DNA from: Zoogloea sp041914405
GTDB lineage: Bacteria > Pseudomonadota > Gammaproteobacteria > Burkholderiales > Rhodocyclaceae
DNA length: 64,000 nucleotides
Direction: 5' to 3'
Assembly: GCF_041914405.1 (NCBI RefSeq)
Contig: NZ_JAYSDK010000024.1
Span: 19,661-83,660, forward strand
Of the stretch, positions 11,063 to 20,316 are shown piece after piece. A program made the translations under genes and the position numbers. Each line of letters starts with the position of its first letter. The stretch's first letter is position 1. Below the pieces are notes generated by a model, which worked only from the letters and a program-made list of their open reading frames with translations, was not told the DNA's origin and ran no database searches.

Positions 11063-13381
11063 TCAACCCGACCGCATAGGCCCGGCCGGCCCGCCCGCCG
11101 GATCGAGACAGGCCTGGATCTCGCTCCGCAGCGCCTCGAATGCGTCGGCCAGTTGTCCGGCCAGTTGCTGGCACTCGGGGCTGGACTCCGCGGCGGCACG
11201 TTCCAGCCGCATGGCCAGCGCCTGGCACGACGTGGCGGACAGATTGCCGCTGACCCCGCACAGGCGGTGGGCAATGAAGCGGAGCTCGGCAAAGTCCGCC
11301 TCGGCCCCCAGCCGGCGCAAGGTGGCCGGCATCTCGGCATAATCGTCCACCGCCCGGCGCAACAGCTTGTCGATCAGGCCCGGACGGCCATCGAAGCGCT
11401 GCCGCAAGGCCGACCAGTCGAGCACACCGGCGCCGGCAGGCCCGGACGGACTGGCCGCGTCCGGCACCGGTGCGCCCGGCAACGCAGCCGGGCGCGGCTC
11501 GATCAGGCGGAAATCGACCACCTGCCGGATCGCCGCCACCAGCTGGTCCGGCTCGACCGGCTTGGCCACATGGGCCACCATGCCTGCCGCGAAACAGCGC
11601 TCCCGCTCCTGCTGCACCGCGTGGGCGGTGAGGCCGATCACCGGCAGGCCGGGGGCCAGCTCGCGAATCAGGCGGGTCGCCTCATAGCCATCCATTTCCG
11701 GCATCTGGATGTCCATCAGCACCACGTCGTAGGCGGTGGGCTGCTGGGCGAGGCAATCGACGGCCTGGCGGCCGTTCTCGGCAAAATGACAGTGGGCGCC
11801 TTCGTGCTGCAGCAGATCCTCCAGCACCACCCGGTTGAGCTCGACATCCTCGGCGGCCAGCACCCGCAGGCCCGCCAGCCGCTGCGCCGCCGGCAGCTCC
11901 GGCGCCGGGCATGCCGCGCCGGATTCGGGCGCCGGGGCCTCGACGAGGGGAAGCCGCAGGCTGAAGCAGCTGCCCTCCCCGATCCGGCTCCGCACCTCGA
12001 TCCGCCCCCCCATCAGCTGCGCCAGGCGCAGCGAGATCGCCAGCCCCAGCCCGGTGCCGCCGAAGTTGCGGGTGGTCTGGTTGTTGGCCTGCTCGAAGGG
12101 CAGGAAGATCCGCCCGAGCTGCTCCCGGGTCATGCCGATGCCTTCGTCGGCGACCTCGAACAGCAGCTCGCTGCCTTCGGCACGGACCGCCAGCAACACC
12201 CGCCCCCTGGCGGTGAACTTGATCGCGTTGGACAGCAGGTTCACCAGGATCTGCCGGATGCGCAACGCATCCCCCTCGACCCACGCCGGCAAGCCTTCGG
12301 CCGACGCCACCACCAGATCGAGGCCTTTCTCCTGGCTGCGCGCCCGCACCAGCTCGCCGGTCTCGGCCATCAAGCTGCTCAGGCTGACGGGGGCCGGATC
12401 GATGTCGAGCTTGCCGGCCTCGATGCGTGAGAAGTCCAGGACGTCGTTGAGCACTCCCAGCAGATGCTCCCCGGCCGCCAGGATGCGCCGGAAGTGCTCC
12501 CGCCCGGCCCCATCCGGGCTGTCCCGCGCGCCGATACGCGCCAGCCCCAGCACCGCGTTCATCGGCGTCCGGATCTCATGGCTCATGTTGGCCAGAAAGG
12601 TACCCTTGGCCTCCGAGGCCGCCTCCGCCAGCTGCCGCGCCCGCTCCGACTCGTCCATGGCGTCGGCCAGCCGGTCCGACAGCGCGTTGATGTCGGCCAC
12701 CAGCTGGCCCAGTTCGGTGCCCTCATGCCCGCGCGGGACCGACAGCATCTGGCGGTCGCCGGGGGTCTTGCGTTTCAGGTCGGAGGAGATCCGCAGCAAC
12801 GGGCGGATGAAGAACTGCCCGAAGGCCGCGACGAGAACCAGCAGCACGAACAGCAGCTGCAGCGCCAGCTGCTGCAGGGCCAGGCGGATATCGGACTCGC
12901 GCAGGGCGGCCACCACCTGCCCGTCCGCCAGCAGGGTGATCTCACCGATCGTCTTGTCCTTGCTGAACGGCGAGCCGATGCGCCGGGTGATGGGTTTGAC
13001 GTGGCTGGCCTCAGCGCCGCGGCCGGCCGTCCCGCGGTCGAGCTGCGCCAGAAGCTCGGCATCGCTGCGGATCACCACGCTGAGCACCTCGGGATTGCTC
13101 ATCAGGCCCTGGGCCACCTCCCTGGCCAGTTCGCGGTCCTGCACGTAGCACACCACCTTGAGGGCGCTCTCCACGGTTCCCAGCAGGCGCTCGAGGCGGG
13201 CCTCGATGGTTCGGGTGGCCCGCTCGCCGGTCACGTGGGCGGTGTAGGTCATCGAGAAGATGCTGGCGACCAGGAAGGCGATGACCGTCACCGCCGCCGC
13301 ATGCACCGTGATGCCACGGTTCCACAGGCCCGCCATGACGGGTTGCCGTGCTCCCGCTGCGCTGGCCTCTGGCGCGTTCAT
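11063..13381 (-). CDS. Hybrid sensor histidine kinase (TM-HAMP-HK-REC-HPt)
   Basis: 772 residues: TM about 27-46, a small periplasmic region of about 120 residues, TM about 168-190, and HAMP at about 190-245. HisKA (FLANMSHEIRTPMNAVLG, about 268), HATPase_c (VNLLSNAIKF, TRNFGGTGLGL), a receiver (LMDIQMPEMDG) and a C-terminal HPt (IAHRLCGVSGNL) follow. Its first 4 bp overlap the stop of the PstS-like gene and it precedes the larger kinase by 51 bp. Two HPt-bearing kinases plus a REC-HK in one operon imply an internally branched phosphorelay with a distant output. Confidence 0.92.
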   Translation of the reverse strand: MNAPEASAAGARQPVMAGLWNRGITVHAAAVTVIAFLVASIFSMTYTAHVTGERATRTIEARLERLLGTVESALKVVCYVQDRELAREVAQGLMSNPEVLSVVIRSDAELLAQLDRGTAGRGAEASHVKPITRRIGSPFSKDKTIGEITLLADGQVVAALRESDIRLALQQLALQLLFVLLVLVAAFGQFFIRPLLRISSDLKRKTPGDRQMLSVPRGHEGTELGQLVADINALSDRLADAMDESERARQLAEAASEAKGTFLANMSHEIRTPMNAVLGLARIGARDSPDGAGREHFRRILAAGEHLLGVLNDVLDFSRIEAGKLDIDPAPVSLSSLMAETGELVRARSQEKGLDLVVASAEGLPAWVEGDALRIRQILVNLLSNAIKFTARGRVLLAVRAEGSELLFEVADEGIGMTREQLGRIFLPFEQANNQTTRNFGGTGLGLAISLRLAQLMGGRIEVRSRIGEGSCFSLRLPLVEAPAPESGAACPAPELPAAQRLAGLRVLAAEDVELNRVVLEDLLQHEGAHCHFAENGRQAVDCLAQQPTAYDVVLMDIQMPEMDGYEATRLIRELAPGLPVIGLTAHAVQQERERCFAAGMVAHVAKPVEPDQLVAAIRQVVDFRLIEPRPAALPGAPVPDAASPSGPAGAGVLDWSALRQRFDGRPGLIDKLLRRAVDDYAEMPATLRRLGAEADFAELRFIAHRLCGVSGNLSATSCQALAMRLERAAAESSPECQQLAGQLADAFEALRSEIQACLDPAGGPAGPMRSG

Positions 13382-13809
13382 GGATTCCCCAGCGACAGGA
13401 CGACCCGCACCCGCTCATCGACCTGGCTGCGTTCGACGTAGCCCACCGCGCCCTCGACGCTGGCCACCGCCTTGATGAGTTCCTGGGGAGACGGGCTGAC
13501 CTCGGGCGGCTTGGTCTTGCCGGAGAAATAAAGACGCGCCCAGTAAGCGCTGATTTCGGCCGGGTTCTTGTCCACCAGGCGGCGATAGAACGCCGTGCGC
13601 GTCTCGTCGCTGGCGGGCAGGTCGTAGGGCCTCGCCAGCCCCCCCGACGGCAGCTTCCGGTAACGGCCGAGGAAGATGTTGATGACCTCATCCTGCGTCA
13701 GCGACTTGATGCCGCTGCCGGCCCCCACCACCACGACCACTTCCGCCAGCACCGATGTCGGTGCCAGCAAGGCCAGCAGGGCAAACAGGAAGGTGCGCAG
13801 CTTAGCCAT
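13378..13809 (-). CDS. Short PstS-like periplasmic substrate-binding protein
   Basis: A 143-residue protein with a signal peptide (cleavage near VLAEVVV, residue 22). It has the start of a type 2 periplasmic-binding fold: VGAGSGIKSLTQDEVINIFL, then FYRRLVDKNPAEISAYWARL and GAVGYVERSQVD. Full PstS proteins are over 300 residues, so this is the short single-lobe type that often accompanies sensor kinases rather than ABC permeases. No transporter subunits are present here, so a sensory, ligand-presenting role is inferred. It lies 6 bp after the porin gene and overlaps the next kinase start by 4 bp (ATGA). Confidence 0.8.
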   Translation of the reverse strand: MAKLRTFLFALLALLAPTSVLAEVVVVVGAGSGIKSLTQDEVINIFLGRYRKLPSGGLARPYDLPASDETRTAFYRRLVDKNPAEISAYWARLYFSGKTKPPEVSPSPQELIKAVASVEGAVGYVERSQVDERVRVVLSLGNP

Positions 13810-13815
13810 GGCCGA

Positions 13816-15084
13816 TCAGTAGGCAAAATCCAGTGCGGCACTGACGACATTCATGTGCCCGTCCCAATGAACGTTGGGACCGCGAAACAGGAATATCGAA
13901 TCGGTACTGCCGCGGATGGCATCGGCCTGGAGCTTGAGGGCCCAGTTGGGCCGGAAATCCCAGCGCACCCCCAGCGTTACCGTGTGCTGCTGCAAATGGG
14001 TGACCGCGACAATTTCCTTACCGAGCGCATTCAAGATAGGCCCGAAGGGGCCGGCCGGCACCGTGGTGACCCGGGCCGGCGTGCTCTTCACCCAGGAATA
14101 CCCCAAATAGGGCGTCAGCACGCCGAAGCGGTAGGCGCCGAGCACGAAGCCGGCCCGGCTGTCCTCGTAGGACTCGCTCTGATGCTTGATCCGGCCGATC
14201 ATCCCCTGGAGCTGCAGCGCCCCCTTGTCGTACACCACACCCACCGAATCGAAGCGGGAGCGGGTATCGACGGTGCTGAGCTCCGGCAACTGGCCGGTGA
14301 GATCGACCGGGGCGATCGACTTGAGCGGCGCCAACGCCGGACTCGAGGCGATCAGGCGATTGATCAGGTAATTGAGGGGCAGTTCGGGCGACGAGAACTT
14401 CGCCTCCATGTGGGTGACCCGCAACTGCCACGGCCCCTTCAGATAATCCATGTAACCGCCGAACAGCTGCGATCCCCTGATGTCCCAGGTCACCGGATCG
14501 AAGAAACCGGTTCTTTCCGGAGAGCGTCCGCCATACAGCTTGGCGCGCAGCACCCCATCCCCCAAGCCAGTGCTCGCCATCACGTCGGCGCCGTCGAAAT
14601 ACGCAAACACCAGCGAACCATAAAAATCAACCGGTGGGCGAATGGCGATGTTCGAATAACCGACCAGCCGTGAATCGGCCAGCATGTAGATCTCCGGCGC
14701 CAGCCTCCCGACGCGAACCTGCAGATCCGGCGAGAACTCATGGCGCAGAAAAGCCCAGGACACTTCCGGCGTGTGGTTGCCTTCCGGGCGATAGCGGGTG
14801 ATCACCTGCAAGACCCCCTCGGTTTGCGGCCCGAAGCGCAGGTTCATCTGCACGCCCAGCACCGAATCGTTGCGGGTCGTCCACTGCCGCGAGACCCCGC
14901 GCGGCTGCGACAGATCCCGCACGAACTCGGCGTCATTGCTGTCCGACCGCGCCACCCCGAGGGTGCCGAAGCCCTTGAACGTCACCGGCCAGTCCGCCAC
15001 CTGGGACGCCGCGTCCTCGGCATGGACGGAGCAGGACGGCAGGATGGCCGCCGCCACGATGAGCCTGGCTAGCGCGCGCAACAT
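13816..15084 (-). CDS. Outer-membrane porin-like beta-barrel protein
   Basis: A 422-residue protein with a signal peptide ending near VHAEDAAS (residue 23). It has alternating aromatic/polar beta-strand patterning and a C-terminal strand ending ...SAALDFAY, typical of outer-membrane barrels. The segment VTFKGFGTLGVARSD and the repeated LQVRVGRLAP / VRWDFRPNWALKLQADAI style resemble porin-like proteins found next to PstS-like proteins and kinases. It is the first gene of the five-gene operon and probably admits the ligand sensed downstream. Family assignment rests on architecture and context rather than a signature motif. Confidence 0.7.
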   Translation of the reverse strand: MLRALARLIVAAAILPSCSVHAEDAASQVADWPVTFKGFGTLGVARSDSNDAEFVRDLSQPRGVSRQWTTRNDSVLGVQMNLRFGPQTEGVLQVITRYRPEGNHTPEVSWAFLRHEFSPDLQVRVGRLAPEIYMLADSRLVGYSNIAIRPPVDFYGSLVFAYFDGADVMASTGLGDGVLRAKLYGGRSPERTGFFDPVTWDIRGSQLFGGYMDYLKGPWQLRVTHMEAKFSSPELPLNYLINRLIASSPALAPLKSIAPVDLTGQLPELSTVDTRSRFDSVGVVYDKGALQLQGMIGRIKHQSESYEDSRAGFVLGAYRFGVLTPYLGYSWVKSTPARVTTVPAGPFGPILNALGKEIVAVTHLQQHTVTLGVRWDFRPNWALKLQADAIRGSTDSIFLFRGPNVHWDGHMNVVSAALDFAY

Positions 15085-15938
15085 GATGGAGTACCAGGCG
15101 CCATGATCAGATCGTCACTTTCCCCGCCACCACGGATGACGGACGCAATTCCCTGGCCGCCTTCGCCGCAACGGCGCATCGAGGCGTGGAGATCGACGTC
15201 GTCGCACATCGGCATGGCACCTGGAACTCGAGAAAACCGGTTGAAGCTGGGGAAGGATCGGTCAGTGAAGTCTGCGCCCCTCGTGACCACGTTCATCATA
15301 GCCAGACACCGCACACCTGGACACTATAGCCATGCTGCATCCCGTGCAAACACCCAAAATTTAACAGTTTGGATGGAGAAAATACCGCGCTCCGGCGCTT
15401 CAAATCGAACCAGACCGAAATAGAATCAAATCGCGGCAGCAATAATGAAAATAATGAAACGAAAACTGTGATTTTGTTTTCGGCCAATAAGCAACTACGA
15501 AAAACCATAAAAATAAATAGCATTGAAACAACATCAATCGTCGGGTGATTTTTCATTTCATTAAGCAGAGACGGGAAAATTAATTCGCCTCCTCGGGCAT
15601 CCGGATCGTTCCTTCATAGGAAAACAGGACAATAAAAAATAAATAGCATGTCCGAATTCCGAGTGCCATTTGCAGTGTTATCGGCAGGAAGCCTCTGATC
15701 ACCGGGCCGAAAATTGTGCAATGCCCGGCAGGTCAAACACCATCTGTCGGCGTTGCTGACGGTGGAGGGGTGCGGGGCTGGCTGGCCCTTGAATACGGCA
15801 TCCCGGCGCGTGACACCTTCGGACGCGTATTTGCCGCGCCGCCCCCCAATGAGTTCAAGGCAGCATTTCGACGCTAGATCGGCCGATTGACTCCTGCTCG
15901 CCCAGGGCGGCGTGGGCGGAGCACTGTGACCACGCTCG
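15085..15938. other. Gene-poor region upstream of the porin-kinase operon
   Basis: No convincing gene is present; short frames lack ribosome-binding sites and family signatures. 15300-15660 is markedly AT-rich (runs such as AAAATAAATAG) compared with its surroundings and probably holds the promoter of the minus-strand porin operon or foreign DNA. No clear terminator or tRNA was seen. Confidence 0.55.
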
Positions 15939-15939
15939 A

Positions 15940-16095
15940 TGAGTGAAAGCATTGACTATGGCCATGGTCGTAGGGAAGTCCGCCGCTGCTGGGCATGCGA
16001 TGCGGTGCAGCGACTCAAAAAGGCCCAACAGTGGGCGGACCTTAAGAGCGTCGCGATCGTCGAGCGCGAGCGCACGATCGGAACCCACACGTACA
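15940..16095 (+). pseudogene. ISAs1-family transposase remnant
   Basis: The plus-strand frame reads HGRREVRRCWACDAV, then WADLKSVAIVERERTIG. This matches the conserved C-terminal block of ISAs1/H-repeat transposases (K-HGR-E-R, then W--LKSV--VE--R). The expected RYYISSL block is missing, and no catalytic N-terminal part or terminal inverted repeat was recognised. It is a decayed insertion-sequence fragment at the edge of the polysaccharide locus. Confidence 0.75.
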
Positions 16096-16166
16096 GCGAC
16101 TGCGACGGCGGCACCAGCAGAGCCCCTCTTTTGTGGCTCCCCCCCTTACGACTAGTCTCCCGCCGG

Positions 16167-17132
16167 TCAGGAAACCTTCAGCATCTCGCGTAACCCGGTG
16201 GTCAGCCGAATCTCTGCCCGCCACCCCAGTTCCCGCTCGATTTTCGTCGGCAGATAGCAAGCCGCCCCCAGCAACCGCTCAAGCACCTCACTGTCGAATG
16301 GCAACCTGCGGCGACCAACAGTCTCAAAGGCATCTCCCACACGGGCAAGTCCCTCCAACAGGGAACGGGGCACGGCCCACCCAATCGCGGGCATCCCCAG
16401 TGCGTCCCTCAATGCATCGTAAAGAGCCCTCCCCGAAACCGGCTCAGGATGGGCCACGATGTAAGTTCCACCGTCCGCCCCGGCTTCCTCGGCAACCTTT
16501 TTCATCGCAGAAACAACGTCGGACACATGCACAAGTGAGCGCCGATTGCCACTGTCCGGCAACGGTGGGAACCATCCCCGCCGGACCAGGGCCGCCATCC
16601 GCTCCAGATTGCCACGCCCACCGGCCCCATAAACCATGGCCAGACGCAGGTTCGTCACATGCATGCCATACCGCACACCGGCTTCGAGCACGACATCCTC
16701 GGCCGCCCGCTTGGCACGACCATAAGCCGAATCCGGCGGCAGCGCCCATGTCTCGTCGACGCACGCATCGCCTGGCTCGCCCATCGCCTTCACGCTGGAC
16801 AGGAAGACCAGGCGCCGCACCCCGGCCTGAGCCGCGGCATCGACGAGCCGGCGGGTACCTTCCAGATTCACCGCCAGATGACGCGCATCGTCCGCGGCCT
16901 TGAGCCCCTTGAAGGCGTGAGCATGGCCGGCACAATGAAAGACCGTCGCGACCCCTGCACAGGCGGCCGCCAGCGCAGACGGATCGGCGAGGTCGCCCTG
17001 GACCTCGCTCTCGCCGAGCGTCAACCCGCGCGTCAGCACTCGAACGTCCTGCCCGTCCTCCATCAGACTGCGCACGAGACGCCGCCCGATGAAACCACGC
17101 CCTCCCGTCACCAGCACGGACGCGGCTTTCAA
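16167..17132 (-). CDS. NAD-dependent sugar epimerase/dehydratase (extended SDR)
   Basis: 321 residues from a TTG at 17132, preceded by GGGAGGAG and overlapping the upstream ligase stop (TTGA). The much longer open frame upstream is out of character with the family. VLVTGGRGFIGRRLV is the Rossmann GxxGxxG, YGRAKRA holds the catalytic Tyr and Lys (YxxxK), and FLSSVKAMGE carries the catalytic Ser region. It is a WcaG-type nucleotide-sugar epimerase or reductase, probably supplying an activated sugar to the neighbouring glycosyltransferases. The exact substrate cannot be assigned. Confidence 0.85.
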   Translation of the reverse strand: MKAASVLVTGGRGFIGRRLVRSLMEDGQDVRVLTRGLTLGESEVQGDLADPSALAAACAGVATVFHCAGHAHAFKGLKAADDARHLAVNLEGTRRLVDAAAQAGVRRLVFLSSVKAMGEPGDACVDETWALPPDSAYGRAKRAAEDVVLEAGVRYGMHVTNLRLAMVYGAGGRGNLERMAALVRRGWFPPLPDSGNRRSLVHVSDVVSAMKKVAEEAGADGGTYIVAHPEPVSGRALYDALRDALGMPAIGWAVPRSLLEGLARVGDAFETVGRRRLPFDSEVLERLLGAACYLPTKIERELGWRAEIRLTTGLREMLKVS

Positions 17133-17995
17133 GGCTCCTCCCGACGGCGCAGATAATTCACGAAACGCGGCACACCGTTCTTCGTCACATCGCGATACTG
17201 GTAGGTCACCAGGCTGCCCACCGGCGGCGGGTCGCGACGCTGCGCATCGGTAAAACCCGTACCGATCTCGAAACGCATCCCTTCCGGCGTCTCGACCTGC
17301 AGGGCCCCCATCATGCCGGTCAGCCGGCCACGTCCCGGCACGTGTGCCACGACTGTCGCTTCGGCATCCCACATGGGCTTGAGTTTGAGCAGGGCATCGC
17401 TGCGGCCGGTCAGATAAGGCGCGTCCGCCCGATGGAGCATCAGCCCTTCGCCCCCCCCTGCGACGATTTCATCCAGCTTCGCCTTCAACGCCAGGCGGTC
17501 GGTAACGCGGAACTGTTCGACGAGTTCCAGCCACGGCACCCCGGTCTGTTTCACCAGCCCGCGCAAAACCCCGATCCGCGCGGTGAAGTCACCGCCACCG
17601 CCGGGCTGCTCGAAAACCATGAATTTCACCTGCCGCCAATCCTCGTCCCTCGGCACTTGCCTGCGTACGATGCCTGACAACGCCTCAAAACGCCTGCGCC
17701 CCATCCACAACTCACCATCGAGCGGTTCCGGAGGCAGGGCGTCCGTGAACCAGGCCGGCGCATTGACCAAGCGACCGCTGCGGAAGCGCAGCACCTTCCC
17801 GTCCCACACCGCGCGCACGCCATCCAGCTTCTCGCTAACCCAGTAGCGCGTGACATCCACATCGCCCCGCATCACCTCCGCGAGCAGCAGCGGAGGCGGT
17901 GCATCAGCTTCTCCAGCCAGGGCCGGCACCAGCACGCATCCCCAGCACACCGGCAACATTAACGCGACAAATCTGCGTCGCAGATCAGATAACAT
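17129..17995 (-). CDS. ligE: ATP-dependent DNA ligase, periplasmic Lig E type
   Basis: A 288-residue protein with an N-terminal signal peptide (residues 1-29, ending PALAGEA). The nucleotidyltransferase motif I is SEKLDGVRA, with the adenylated Lys at residue 56. FRSGRLVNAPAWF, DGELW, GEGLMLH (motif IV) and LLKLKP (motif V) follow, and a short OB domain ends the protein. This matches minimal bacterial Lig E enzymes, which seal nicks and are thought to act in the periplasm, perhaps during DNA uptake. The start ATG at 17995 faces the divergent glycosyltransferase start 31 bp away. Its stop overlaps the TTG start of the epimerase gene, so the two are translationally coupled despite unrelated functions. 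Confidence 0.88.
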   Translation of the reverse strand: MLSDLRRRFVALMLPVCWGCVLVPALAGEADAPPPLLLAEVMRGDVDVTRYWVSEKLDGVRAVWDGKVLRFRSGRLVNAPAWFTDALPPEPLDGELWMGRRRFEALSGIVRRQVPRDEDWRQVKFMVFEQPGGGGDFTARIGVLRGLVKQTGVPWLELVEQFRVTDRLALKAKLDEIVAGGGEGLMLHRADAPYLTGRSDALLKLKPMWDAEATVVAHVPGRGRLTGMMGALQVETPEGMRFEIGTGFTDAQRRDPPPVGSLVTYQYRDVTKNGVPRFVNYLRRREEP

Positions 17996-18026
17996 TCTCC
18001 GCCTCTCCGCTTTCCTGGTCTATGGC

Positions 18027-19175
18027 GTGCATATTCTACTTAATGCCGATTGCATTTACCCACCTCTAACCGGGATCGGGCGATACGCATTCCGACTGGC
18101 CACCGGCCTGCAAGCCCACCCGCGCATCCAGCGCCTGGACACCCTGGCCGGCGGCCGCGAAGTCGACCTGGCCAGCCGCCTGGGCAGCGAGCCGCGCTGG
18201 CTCCGGGTGGCCAAGAAACTCCCCTTCCAGAACCTCTTGCGGCGCACCTACGAACACGTCCGCAACGCCCGCGAGCACAGCCGCCAGGCCCCCACCACCA
18301 AGGACGTGGTTTATCATGAACCGCGCTACATCGCGGCCCGGGTCCGTTACCCACTGGTGGTCACCGTGCACGACCTATCCCACGTACGCCACCCGGAGTT
18401 CCATCGCCCCGACGCCGTCGAGCACCTCGAACGGGGTCTTGCCGACAGCCTCGCACGGGCGGCACGCATCATCACCGTCTCCGAGTTCGTACGCGATGAA
18501 GTCCTGGAGCACTTCGACCTGCCACCCGACAAGGTCGTCGCCGTCAAGAACGGCGTGGACCCGGTCTTTCATCCGATGCGGCCCGAGGAAACGCAAGCAG
18601 TTCGCCGCAAGTTCGGCCTGGAAGGCAAGGACTACATTCTCGCCATCGGCACACTGGAGCCACGAAAGAACCTGCTGCGCCTGTTCGACGCGTTCTCCCG
18701 CCTGCCCGACGGCGTGCGCAGGCGCCATCCCATCGTCGTCGGCGGCGCAGGCGGCTGGCTCAACGAGAACATCAGCCAGCGCCTGCGCGCCCTGGAAAGC
18801 CGCGGCGACGTGATCCGCCTCGGCTATGTCCCGGAAGCGGATCTGCCAGCCCTGTATGCCGGCGCCTGGGCCTGCGCCTATCCGTCCGTTTATGAGGGCT
18901 TCGGCCTGCCGGCGCTGGAGGCGATGGCGGCCGGCATTCCCACCCTGACGAGCAACGCATCGTCCCTCCCCGAGGTGGTTGGCGATGCGGCCCTGACCTG
19001 CAACACGACGGATGTGGCCAGCCTCAGCGAGCACCTTCGGCGCCTCCTCGAGGATGACCCGCTGCGCGACCGCCTGCGCCGCGCCGGCCCGATCCGGGCC
19101 GCCGACATGAGCTGGGACCGCTGCGTGGATGCGACAGTGCAGGTCTATGCCGACGCCTTGCAGGCGGCGCGGTAG
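18027..19175 (+). CDS. Family 4 glycosyltransferase
   Basis: 382 residues beginning at GTG 18027 (VHILLNADCIYPPLTGIGRY). No better start with a ribosome-binding site was found. A GT-B fold is indicated by VVTVHDLSHVRHP, ILAIGTLEPRKNL and the donor-site EX7E motif YEGFGLPALEAMA. It transfers a sugar from an NDP-sugar to a growing surface glycan on the cytosolic membrane face. The last 31 bp overlap the convergent glycosyltransferase gene. Donor and linkage are unknown. Confidence 0.88.
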   Translation: MHILLNADCIYPPLTGIGRYAFRLATGLQAHPRIQRLDTLAGGREVDLASRLGSEPRWLRVAKKLPFQNLLRRTYEHVRNAREHSRQAPTTKDVVYHEPRYIAARVRYPLVVTVHDLSHVRHPEFHRPDAVEHLERGLADSLARAARIITVSEFVRDEVLEHFDLPPDKVVAVKNGVDPVFHPMRPEETQAVRRKFGLEGKDYILAIGTLEPRKNLLRLFDAFSRLPDGVRRRHPIVVGGAGGWLNENISQRLRALESRGDVIRLGYVPEADLPALYAGAWACAYPSVYEGFGLPALEAMAAGIPTLTSNASSLPEVVGDAALTCNTTDVASLSEHLRRLLEDDPLRDRLRRAGPIRAADMSWDRCVDATVQVYADALQAAR

Positions 19176-20254
19176 ATCGCCGCGTACGCCGCATTGACCT
19201 TGGTCATGCGAAACAAGTCGTCGAACCGGCGGGCCGCGCCCTGCCCGAGTCGCTCGGCGAGCAATGCATCGTCAGCCAGTCGCTGCATCGCATTGCGCAG
19301 CGCCAGGGGATCCTGCGGCGGGATGACCAATCCGGTCTCTCCGTCAACGTTCACATAGCTCGACCCGGTGCCGATGTCGCAACTGATCATCGGCTTGCCG
19401 ACCATCGCAGCCTCGATCAGGAACACGCCGAAGGCCTCGGCCCGCAGATGGGACGGGAAGACGATCCCACGACACAAGGACAACAGCGCCATCTTGTCCT
19501 CGTCGCTGACGCGCCCGAGCAGATGCACGTTCGGCCAGCCCCGCACCTGTTCCGCCACCCCGTTCCACAACGGGCCTTCGCCAGCCATCGCCACCTGCAG
19601 CCCGGTGCCCTTCACGGCATCGAGCAGGAAGGGCAAGCCCTTGTAGTGGCGGAACACCCCGACGAAGAGGAAGAAGCCTTCGCCCAGCCGGGCGCGCCAG
19701 GCTGCGAGCCGCTGCGGGTCCAGCTGAGGATAGGAGTCCGGATCGATGCCCAGCGGCACGACGTCGAGCTTGGACTCCCAGCGCCGCAGGACCGCACTGC
19801 CCATCGCGTACTGGGGAGACGTCGCCACCACCCGGAACGCCCGCTCGAACAGGCGGTTCTTCAGTGGCCGGTAGAGCGGCATCAGGCGTTGCTGGGCCAC
19901 CACATCGGAGTGGTAGGTGATGACGATCGGACGCCGGGGCCCCAGCAGAGTCACCAGATCACCGAACGGCCACGGGTAATGGAGATGGATCACGTCGGCC
20001 CAGCGGGCCAGGCGCCGATAGGCGCCGAGGCCCCGCCACGCCATCGGGCACGAGGCGATCTCGACCCACTGGGGCAGGCGGGTCACCGGGATGCCGTCCA
20101 CCTCCACCTCGGGTGGCCCGTCCTTGCGGGACAGGGTCAGCACGCGCGACTCAATACCGTACTGACGCCCTCCCAGACACAACTGGCGGATGACCTGCTC
20201 AACGCCCCCCGTCGTATCGGGCAGGAAAGTCTTGTAGAAATGCAATACGCGCAT
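19145..20254 (-). CDS. Family 4 glycosyltransferase
   Basis: 369 residues from the ATG at 20254 (MRVLHFYKTFLPDTTGGVEQ); an upstream GTG/ATG extension of six codons is less typical. The N-terminal GGVEQ acceptor loop, VVPLGIDPDSY, LFVGVFRHYKGL and the EX7E motif AEAFGVFLIEAA define a GT4 enzyme. It runs opposite to its neighbours and overlaps the convergent glycosyltransferase by 31 bp. It is part of the polysaccharide assembly locus. Confidence 0.88.
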   Translation of the reverse strand: MRVLHFYKTFLPDTTGGVEQVIRQLCLGGRQYGIESRVLTLSRKDGPPEVEVDGIPVTRLPQWVEIASCPMAWRGLGAYRRLARWADVIHLHYPWPFGDLVTLLGPRRPIVITYHSDVVAQQRLMPLYRPLKNRLFERAFRVVATSPQYAMGSAVLRRWESKLDVVPLGIDPDSYPQLDPQRLAAWRARLGEGFFLFVGVFRHYKGLPFLLDAVKGTGLQVAMAGEGPLWNGVAEQVRGWPNVHLLGRVSDEDKMALLSLCRGIVFPSHLRAEAFGVFLIEAAMVGKPMISCDIGTGSSYVNVDGETGLVIPPQDPLALRNAMQRLADDALLAERLGQGAARRFDDLFRMTKVNAAYAAIYRAACKASA

Positions 20255-20316
20255 TGAATATCCGGAAGCCACGCAGGACTATGGTTCAGGGGTCCGCATA
20301 CTAATGGACTTCATAA

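Noticed and set aside
15103..15423. Small plus-strand open frame of 106 codons
   Set aside because: No ribosome-binding site, no family resemblance, unusual composition, and it runs into the AT-rich segment.
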